From Ditibartonella choladocola (GTDB lineage: Bacteria > Pseudomonadota > Alphaproteobacteria > Rhizobiales > Rhizobiaceae), in the NCBI RefSeq assembly GCF_002007565.1, contig NZ_CP015625.1, forward strand, positions 62,001 to 126,000: a DNA stretch of 64,000 nucleotides. The letters are read 5' to 3'. Below the pieces are notes generated by a model that saw only the letters and a list, made by a program, of their open reading frames with translations, searched no databases and was not told the DNA's origin. Made by a program: the position numbers and the translations under genes. Positions 58,401-64,000 of this stretch are shown here, one piece after another. The first letter of the stretch is position 1. Every line of letters begins with the position of its first letter.

Positions 58401-58985
58401 ATGAGCTTGCGCATTTCAGGAAAGCACATGGATATTGGTGAAGCTTTCCGTACGCGGATTGAAGACCGTATCAATGATGCGATTTCAAAATATTTCGCCG
58501 GCGGCGTTACCGGACATGTTACCGTTGTCAAATCGGGTTCACGTTTTTCGGCGGAATGCGTATTGCATTTAAGCTCCGGAGCAGTGTTGCAAACAACCGG
58601 TCAGGCACAAGACCCGCAAGCCGCTTTCGATGCGGCAGCAGAACGGTTGGAGACACGTCTTCGTCGTTATAAAAGGCGTTTGAAATCCCGCAGCAACAAG
58701 CAGAATGATAATGCCGCTTTTGCCGAATTTGCATACCACATTATGGAACCGGTGCCCGATGAAGACGAGGGCTTGCCGGAAGATTATGCGCCGACAATCG
58801 TTGCCGAGACATCCATGACATTGCGCGATATGTCTGTTGCCAATGCTGTTGTCGAACTTGATTTGATGGATAACCCTGTTCTGGTGTTCCGCAATGCAGC
58901 CGATGGAAAAATCAATATTGTTTATCGGCGTGCAGACGGCAATATCGGTTGGATCGACCCGTCATCCATCACCAATAAAGCTTGA
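58401..58985 (+). CDS. hpf: Ribosome hibernation promoting factor, long form
   Basis: 194 aa. N-terminal HPF/YfiA fold (about 1-105: RISGKHMDIGEAFRTRIED, VVKSGSRFSAECVLHL), linker, then the dimerising tail (about 130-190: SMTLRDMSVANAVVELDLM, FRNAADGKINIVYRRADG). The long form dimerises 70S ribosomes in resting cells. The order rpoN-hpf-ptsN is standard. Confidence 0.95.
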   Translation: MSLRISGKHMDIGEAFRTRIEDRINDAISKYFAGGVTGHVTVVKSGSRFSAECVLHLSSGAVLQTTGQAQDPQAAFDAAAERLETRLRRYKRRLKSRSNKQNDNAAFAEFAYHIMEPVPDEDEGLPEDYAPTIVAETSMTLRDMSVANAVVELDLMDNPVLVFRNAADGKINIVYRRADGNIGWIDPSSITNKA

Positions 58986-59111
58986 ATCGGGGAAAAACCT
59001 TTTCCTTAACGGTTTTACAAATACGATAAAAAGGGAATCATCCACACCCTTTCATTCTCCGGGCATGATTGTCAGCTTGAGAGAGGATTCGGGATGGAAA
59101 AAGGAAACCAC

Positions 59112-59579
59112 ATGGATCTCAGTGATTTGATAGCACCTGAAGCGGTTATTCCTGCACTTAAGGCAAATTCCAAAAAACAGGTTTTGCAAATTATGGCAGA
59201 AAAAGTCGCTTCTTTGACGGGGCTCGATGCACACACGGTGCTTGAAACGATTCTCCAGCGGGAGAAGCTTGGTTCCACCGGCGTTGGCAATGGCATTGCT
59301 ATTCCACATGGCAAACTTAATAATGTCGACCGTATTATCGGGGTTTTTGCCCGTCTTGAAACACCGGTCGACTTCGAGGCACTTGATGACGAGCCGGTTG
59401 ATCTTGTTTTTCTGCTTCTGGCACCTGAAAGTGCCGGTGCCGATCATTTAAAAGCACTTTCGCGCATTGCCCGCGTTTTGCGTGATAGTGATATGGTGCA
59501 AAAATTGCGCAATACACATGATGCGGCAGCCATTCATACGTTTCTCACCCAGCATCCGGCTGCGTCGAATGCTGCTTGA
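59112..59579 (+). CDS. ptsN: PTS nitrogen regulatory protein IIA-Ntr
   Basis: 155 aa from ATG 59112, matching the family start (DLSDLIAPEAVIPALKA) with AAGGA 8 bases upstream; the ATG at 59094 is also possible. The phosphorylated His is in GIAIPHGK near residue 66. It accepts phosphate through the nitrogen PTS and regulates metabolism and potassium transport. Confidence 0.93.
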   Translation: MDLSDLIAPEAVIPALKANSKKQVLQIMAEKVASLTGLDAHTVLETILQREKLGSTGVGNGIAIPHGKLNNVDRIIGVFARLETPVDFEALDDEPVDLVFLLLAPESAGADHLKALSRIARVLRDSDMVQKLRNTHDAAAIHTFLTQHPAASNAA

Positions 59580-59758
59580 GATCGCGTTGATTGCTTGAGA
59601 TATTCTATATGCCCGGAATCAATGCCGATTGCGGGCATTTATTTTTATGGTGAGGTGGCTCAACTATCAAGAGTTGACCGGCAACGAGACCACTGATAGG
59701 CTTTTATGACCGGATTTAAGTTTATGTGTCCGGTAAATTTCAATGGCAGGACAAAATA

Positions 59759-60259
59759 ATGACCTCTTTGGCCCATCAGAATGATGACCGCTTTCGCGAG
59801 CCGGGTATAGCCGCGCCGCTTACTTTTCTCATCATGTTTATTATCTTTATTTATGGTGCCTTGTTGGTCGGTCTGCTTGGTCTGTCGAACTGGATTATCC
59901 ACGCTTGGAACCTGACATTTTTCATCAATCTGGGAAAATTCGGGGTATTTCTTCTGGCTATTATCATACCGGCTTTATGGGCGGTTCTCGTAGCTATTTG
60001 CGCCAGCATTCCTTATTACATTTTGCGCTCGCGCGGGTCTTATCTTATGGCATCGAAGGTCGCAACAATCATTGTTTTTGCGATGTTTCATATTTTTGCC
60101 TTGCCATGGATTTTGTGGCCGATGGTGCGTCGTGCTTCGCCGAAATTGCGCCGTAAACACATTGAAAAATTGCGCCAAATGGTGAGAGACGGCAAAATGA
60201 AAGACCGGCTTGCAGAACGCCACCGGCGTTTGTTGGTTCGAGGATACCATTTTTCCTGA
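59759..60259 (+). CDS. Conserved membrane protein of unknown function
   Basis: 166 aa from ATG 59759 (AGGAC upstream). Three or four hydrophobic segments (LTFLIMFIIFIYGALLVGLL, FGVFLLAIIIPALWAVLVAI, KVATIIVFAMFHIFALPWIL) and a basic C-terminal tail (RRASPKLRRKHIEKLRQM). I do not recognise a family. It follows ptsN on the same strand by 179 bases. Confidence 0.7.
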   Translation: MTSLAHQNDDRFREPGIAAPLTFLIMFIIFIYGALLVGLLGLSNWIIHAWNLTFFINLGKFGVFLLAIIIPALWAVLVAICASIPYYILRSRGSYLMASKVATIIVFAMFHIFALPWILWPMVRRASPKLRRKHIEKLRQMVRDGKMKDRLAERHRRLLVRGYHFS

Positions 60260-60571
60260 GCCGACTTTTTAGGTTGTTTAGCATCCCGGCTCTACAGAGC
60301 ATGAAAAGCAAAATAATGCCTTCTATAGAAAATCAAAACTACAATTGACCCGATATAAACTATCGTCTTGGGAAGCCTTGGGAAGCGGGTGAAGGGAACA
60401 TGCTTTGCGTCAGGAACGCAAGGCTTGAATAAAGCCCATTAAAATAATGGATCATAATTGAAAACGGCGATAGGAAATTTTCCGGACTTGGGAAATTGAA
60501 AAACCGGGCTTGCAAAATTTGCTGCCCGGTTAACAAGACTGATGCGGTAAAATTATTTTAGCGTGGTCGAA
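60260..60571. other. Convergent spacer
   Basis: 312 bases between convergent genes. Contains the direct repeat TTGGGAAGC twice near 60370-60389 and the terminator at 60500-60533. No ORF of note. Confidence 0.5.
60500..60533 (-). terminator. Rho-independent terminator of the minus-strand membrane protein gene
   Basis: AACCGGGC (60502-60509) pairs with GCCCGGTT (60524-60531). Read on the minus strand the stem is followed by TTTTCAATTT, so it ends transcription from 61003 leftwards. Confidence 0.75.
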
Positions 60572-61003
60572 TTATTGATGTCTCAGAGCTGCCAAAGTGC
60601 GACGGTTATACCGACGCGGTGTGATGCACCAGTAAACCCCGCCGGAAACGAGCGATGCAACGAGATTGATGACAGTCTCTCCGAAAGATAGCGCCATTCC
60701 ACTCAACCAGAGCGAGATGAAATAAAGAATAGCGGCGATGACGGCTGACAATAAATAATAGTGCATTTTGTAGAAATGGCGGTGTTCGCCATAAATAATC
60801 GCTGCAATAAAGACAATACCCACAATCATGAAATGCGGCGGAATATCATAAAGCGGATTATTCGGTGACAATAAATCATGTAATGTTATGTCATGTTCGA
60901 GTAACAAAACAGTCAAGCCGATTTGTACAATCATAAATGCCGCTTCGGCAAAAATACAACCGACTAAAATCCATGTAATGTGGAATGCTGTAATACTTTT
61001 CAT
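60572..61003 (-). CDS. Membrane protein of unknown function
   Basis: 143 aa from ATG 61003 (AGGAAG upstream); the ORF to 61027 would start at GTG overlapping rlmN's end region. Four hydrophobic segments (HITWILVGCIFAEAAFMIVQ, FMIVGIVFIAAIIYG, YLLSAVIAAILYFISLWLSG, INLVASLVSGGVYWCI). No recognised family. It lies 26 bases after rlmN and may share its transcript. Confidence 0.65.
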   Translation of the reverse strand: MKSITAFHITWILVGCIFAEAAFMIVQIGLTVLLLEHDITLHDLLSPNNPLYDIPPHFMIVGIVFIAAIIYGEHRHFYKMHYYLLSAVIAAILYFISLWLSGMALSFGETVINLVASLVSGGVYWCITPRRYNRRTLAALRHQ

Positions 61004-61029
61004 GTCACTTCCTATTCGAGCCACCATTT

Positions 61030-62259
61030 TCAGTCGCCGTGTCCGGCAATCATCATGGCTTCAAGTTTTAACCGTTCCGACTTTCTTAAACGTTCCGATT
61101 GTGATTTGAGTTGCCCGCATGCAGCAAGAATATCACGTCCGCGCGGTGTTCTAATCGGTGAAGCATAGCCAGCCTGATTGATTAAATCGGCAAACCGTTC
61201 GATTTGTTCCCAATCCGAACACTGGTAATTGCTTCCCGGCCAGGGATTGAAAGGAATAAGGTTGATTTTAGCCGGTATACCTTTCAGAAGTTTGATTAAC
61301 CGTTTGGCATCGTCGAGGCTGTCATTGACATCTTTGAGCATGACATATTCAAACGTTATCCGTTTTGCATTTGATAGCCCCGGATAAGCGCGGCAGGCAT
61401 CAAGCAATTCCGCCAAAGGATATTTTTTATTGATGGGAACCAATATATCGCGCAACTCGTCACGAACTGCGTGAAGCGATATGGCAAGCATAACGCCGAT
61501 TTCTTCGCCGGTTTTGAAAATTCCCGGAACCACGCCGGATGTTGACAATGTGATACGGCGTTTTGAAAGTGACAGCCCTTCACCATCCGAAGCAATCAAC
61601 AATGCCTGTTTGACCGCTTCAAAGTTATAAAGCGGTTCGCCCATTCCCATCATGACGATGTTGGTGATTTTGCGCCCCTCTGCCGGTACAATAGCGCCAT
61701 CTGGTGTGTCTTTATCAGGAAAATCGCCGAGCCGGTCGCGGGCGATCAGCAATTGTCCAAGAATTTCTTCCGCCGTGAGATTGCGAACCAGCTTTTGGGT
61801 TCCGGTGTGACAGAACGAACATGTGAGCGTACATCCCACTTGCGAGGACATGCACAAAGTACCGCGCCCCTCTTCGGGGATATAGACCATTTCAACCTCG
61901 ACGGGTTTTCCGGCTCCACGGGAAGGAAAGCGCAACAACCATTTGCGAGTTCCGTCGTTGGATATTTGTTCTTCGACAATTTCCGGACGGGCGATGGAAA
62001 AATGCTTTTTCATTTTTTCCCGCATATCCTTGGAAATATTGAACATATCGTCGAAATTGGAAACACCGCGCACATAAAGCCAATGCCAAAGCTGGCTCAC
62101 ACGCATACGTGTCTGACGTTCCGGAACGCCTATCTCCTGTAAAGCACTAGCCATTTCAGCGCGCGACAGACCGATCAGGGATGCTTTTGTTTCATCCATT
62201 TTTGCCGGACGCAAAAGTGATGCCGCGCCAATAGGTTTAAGATCGTAGGATACGCTCAT
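61030..62259 (-). CDS. rlmN: Dual-specificity 23S rRNA/tRNA adenine-C2 methyltransferase RlmN
   Basis: 409 aa from ATG 62259, the family start; a longer frame adds 19 residues with no homology. Radical-SAM motif CTLTCSFC in [13 protein letters not shown] near residue 135. [10 protein letters not shown] near residue 185 and [15 protein letters not shown] near 280 are typical. C-terminal Cys in [18 protein letters not shown]. It methylates A2503 of 23S rRNA and A37 of several tRNAs. Confidence 0.97.
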   Translation of the reverse strand: MSVSYDLKPIGAASLLRPAKMDETKASLIGLSRAEMASALQEIGVPERQTRMRVSQLWHWLYVRGVSNFDDMFNISKDMREKMKKHFSIARPEIVEEQISNDGTRKWLLRFPSRGAGKPVEVEMVYIPEEGRGTLCMSSQVGCTLTCSFCHTGTQKLVRNLTAEEILGQLLIARDRLGDFPDKDTPDGAIVPAEGRKITNIVMMGMGEPLYNFEAVKQALLIASDGEGLSLSKRRITLSTSGVVPGIFKTGEEIGVMLAISLHAVRDELRDILVPINKKYPLAELLDACRAYPGLSNAKRITFEYVMLKDVNDSLDDAKRLIKLLKGIPAKINLIPFNPWPGSNYQCSDWEQIERFADLINQAGYASPIRTPRGRDILAACGQLKSQSERLRKSERLKLEAMMIAGHGD

Positions 62260-62339
62260 ACTTTCAAATGCTCTGAATAAAGTTCTGCCATGCGCATTTA
62301 GCACAAAAGCAAACAAACGTCACCACACTTATGCTCCAT

Positions 62340-62378
62340 AAAAAACACTGCAACATGGTATTATTATGTTGCAGTGCC
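62340..62378 (-). terminator. Rho-independent terminator of the IalB-family gene
   Basis: CACTGCAACAT (62346-62356) pairs perfectly with ATGTTGCAGTG (62366-62376). On the minus strand it is followed by TTTTTTATGG. It lies about 30 bases past the stop of the gene at 62408-62905. Confidence 0.85.
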
Positions 62379-62407
62379 TGAAATTGATGAAAAACAAAAA
62401 GTTTTAT

Positions 62408-62905
62408 TTATTTACATTTCTGTGCAGCATTCAGGGCTGCCGTAATTCCTTTCAGGGAATAGGTGTAGCTCGTATTTGTTCCACGTTGGGAAACAGCTTT
62501 GACAGAAAGATTGGAGCCATTTTTCATAGCTGCAACAAGCTGGCTTTCGGTTGCCGGCGAAGCTGCCCATGCCGATGAATCCTTGGTAAAGAATTCAAAA
62601 TTCTTGCCGTCGACAGAAACGGTAACTTTATCCTTCAAGGCATAACCCGCCATGAATTGGGGTTCATATGTAACCGGATTTCCGGCACGTTTGCTGACGA
62701 GGAAATAATTGTCGCCATGGTTGACCGATTTTGGTTCCGCAGTGATCGGGGCGGAAAGCACATAACATACTGTGTTGTTTCCGGATTTATAGGAATAGGC
62801 ACCCCATGCATCGAATTGGTTGATGCGTGTTGGTGTTTGTGCCGAAGCAGTTCCGGCAATAGCCATAATCATGACAGACGCAGCAACAAAAGTTTTTCCA
62901 AACAT
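62408..62905 (-). CDS. IalB-family (invasion-associated locus B) secreted protein
   Basis: 165 aa. Sec signal (MFGKTFVAASVMIMAIAGTA, cleavage near ASAQT). Mature part fits the family: RINQFDAWGAYSY, a Cys in NTVCYVLSA, GYALKDKVTVSVDGKNFEFF, and a final Cys in AQKCK, giving one probable disulphide. IalB of Bartonella bacilliformis is needed for red-cell invasion, but the family is widespread in Rhizobiales, so virulence cannot be inferred. Monocistronic with its own terminator. Confidence 0.88.
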   Translation of the reverse strand: MFGKTFVAASVMIMAIAGTASAQTPTRINQFDAWGAYSYKSGNNTVCYVLSAPITAEPKSVNHGDNYFLVSKRAGNPVTYEPQFMAGYALKDKVTVSVDGKNFEFFTKDSSAWAASPATESQLVAAMKNGSNLSVKAVSQRGTNTSYTYSLKGITAALNAAQKCK

Positions 62906-63085
62906 CGTATACTCAGCTCACTTTTAATTTTCTATTGGCAAAGCCATGTGGCTTCAAACCGGCGATTTTCAAAAACCGGCATATCATTCTTGCAACATGC
63001 CGACAGTTGTTACATGCAATTTTGACTAGTTTATGGTTACCAAAAGGTGAAGTTTCGCGTAAAAATATCAATTTCTGCGGAAAAA

Positions 63086-63475
63086 CTATTTTTTTGGCGT
63101 TTCAATCGGGTTTTTTTCCAATATTTTTCGGGCTGCCTGATAATGCGCATCGGTAATGTGGGCGCGAACTGCGGAAATCGCAATTGTAAGGACTGCAATA
63201 TCATCCGTGAAGCCGATAACGGCCAACATATCGGGGATAAGATCGAAAGGCATCACAAAATAGGCGAGTGCTGCAAGAAGAATGCCGCGTACTCGTGTCG
63301 GTGTTTGAGGGTCGAATGCACAATAATAACTGGCAACAACATCTTCCATAAAAGGAATGTGGCCAGCCGCTTTGCGAACTGTTTTCCAGAAAGTCGCCCG
63401 TACTTTTGCAGCGCGGCTTTTTTGCGTTTCTTCTGATTCGGGCTTCAGAATTTTATCAATTGTTTTTTTATCCAT
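63086..63475 (-). CDS. YkvA-family (DUF1232) protein
   Basis: 129 aa. The diagnostic stretch is RGILLAALAYFVMPFDLIPD followed by GFTDDIAVLTIAISAV, about residues 62-110: a short hydrophobic hairpin with the PxDLIPD signature. Probably membrane-associated; function unknown. The spacer 63476-63722 separates it from the divergent imuA. Confidence 0.88.
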   Translation of the reverse strand: MDKKTIDKILKPESEETQKSRAAKVRATFWKTVRKAAGHIPFMEDVVASYYCAFDPQTPTRVRGILLAALAYFVMPFDLIPDMLAVIGFTDDIAVLTIAISAVRAHITDAHYQAARKILEKNPIETPKK

Positions 63476-63691
63476 CTTAAAATCCCATAAGGAAAAATGT
63501 TCTCAAAGCACGCCCCGTTAACAATGATAGAAGTAGGAAGGACGCATAATTTTACAAGTTTCCCGTTTCAGGAATCCTTTTTAAGGGGATATTCCGGAAT
63601 TGACTTGTCAAAAGATATTTCAAAATTGAAGAGAGGAATTTCTTTTGTAAAATTCGGCGCTTGACTCTCATTTATATTCGATTCAATAATA

Positions 63692-63706
63692 GAACAAAAC
63701 AAGAAC
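63692..63706 (+). promoter_or_regulatory. LexA (SOS) box upstream of imuA
   Basis: GAAC AAAACAA GAAC matches the alphaproteobacterial LexA box (GAAC-N7-GAAC) exactly, 16 bases before the imuA ATG. In related bacteria imuA-imuB-dnaE2 is under LexA, so the cassette here should be induced by DNA damage. Confidence 0.9.
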
Positions 63707-63722
63707 ATTGTGTGAGTCTTTT

Positions 63723-64000
63723 ATGCCGGATATAGCCCAATTACGCCGCCTCATTGCCCGCATTGAAGGAAAACCTGTCGCTTTTTCTACAGATGGCAAG
63801 AGGAAGGGCAAAGAAAAGCCTGTTCTTCCTGAAGGCTATTTTAATCTCGGTCACGAAACAGCCGATTTTATGGCCGGCCCATTTCCCTCTTATGCCTTGC
63901 ATGAAGTTATTTCAGGGCCAGCCGCCATGAATAGTGCAACCGGTTTTTCTCTCGGTCTTCTCAAACGTAATGAAAAGGCGAATTGCCCTTTCATCTGGCT
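63723..64000 (+). CDS. imuA: ImuA (SOS mutagenesis cassette), N-terminal part
   Basis: Open from ATG 63723 to the window edge, about 92 codons. The sequence IAQLRRLIARIEGK, then LPEGYFNLG and FPSYALHEVIS followed by ATGFSLGLL, is the start of the ImuA/SulA-like fold. ImuA assists the error-prone polymerase ImuB/DnaE2 in translesion synthesis; imuB and dnaE2 should follow outside the window. The exact LexA box upstream supports the call. Confidence 0.85.
   Translation, partial: MPDIAQLRRLIARIEGKPVAFSTDGKRKGKEKPVLPEGYFNLGHETADFMAGPFPSYALHEVISGPAAMNSATGFSLGLLKRNEKANCPFIW

Noticed and set aside
62408-62905. Evidence for virulence from the IalB-family gene
   Set aside because: The family is common in non-pathogenic Rhizobiales, so its presence says nothing firm about infection.

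Overview
The window is chromosomal DNA of an alphaproteobacterium of the order Hyphomicrobiales (Rhizobiales), most like the Bartonellaceae/Brucellaceae. This rests on the his-coaA gene order (hisB-hisH-hisA-hisF-hisE-coaA), the lptC-lptA-lptB/rpoN/hpf/ptsN block, an alphaproteobacterial LexA box (GAAC-N7-GAAC) before imuA, an RpoH promoter of the alphaproteobacterial type before dnaK, and an IalB-family secreted protein. The AT-leaning composition and the loose, gene-poor spacers suggest a host-associated lineage such as gut Bartonella. That placement is inference from gene content; no database was searched.

Layout. 0-9 kb: end of an aldo/keto reductase gene, a divergent LysR regulator, argB, a pyrimidine 5'-nucleotidase, an EamA permease, lepA, a 1 kb spacer with a candidate small RNA, dapD and a LOG-family gene. 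9-15 kb: a small secreted repeat protein, dnaK and dnaJ (each with a terminator), dapE. 15-21 kb: an MHS-type permease followed by three tandem M20 amidohydrolase paralogues. 21-28 kb: an L,D-transpeptidase, a hairpin-rich spacer, a lysozyme-inhibitor-like protein coupled to tenA, a YgjP-like metallopeptidase, an alpha/beta hydrolase, infC with an ATT start, an APC permease and a secreted protein. 28-35 kb: an MsbA-like exporter, an oxidoreductase, a second permease plus N-acyl-amino-acid deacylase pair, and a decayed LysR gene. 35-43 kb: a tight eight-gene minus-strand chain from hisB to an NlpC/P60 hydrolase, then an asparaginase. 43-50 kb: hslVU, a YeiH-like exporter with its divergent LysR, pheC, a shortened OlsB-like acyltransferase and lspA. 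50-60 kb: two RNA methyltransferases, a 20-bp tandem repeat, lapA/ihfB, lptCAB, a 967-bp empty gap, rpoN, hpf, ptsN and a membrane protein. 60-64 kb: a membrane protein, rlmN, an IalB-family gene, a YkvA-family gene, and the start of imuA under an SOS box.

How the genes work together. Most of the window is housekeeping: arginine, lysine/diaminopimelate (dapD, dapE), histidine and phenylalanine synthesis; protein quality control (dnaK, dnaJ, hslVU); lipopolysaccharide transport (MsbA-like, LptCAB); lipoprotein maturation (lspA); translation (infC, lepA, rlmN, hpf). The accessory layer stands out for two separate modules that pair an MHS-family symporter with enzymes expected to cleave acyl groups from amino acids (15.5-20.7 kb and 31.8-34.1 kb), which points to scavenging of conjugated amino acids.

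The best candidates for something undescribed are two structured RNA elements (about 6.93-7.13 kb and 21.55-21.68 kb), the triplicated amidohydrolase locus, the 20-bp promoter-like tandem repeat at 52.1 kb, and the structured leader with a 37-codon ORF before the MsbA-like gene. I saw no CRISPR array, tRNA, rRNA, insertion sequence or prophage.
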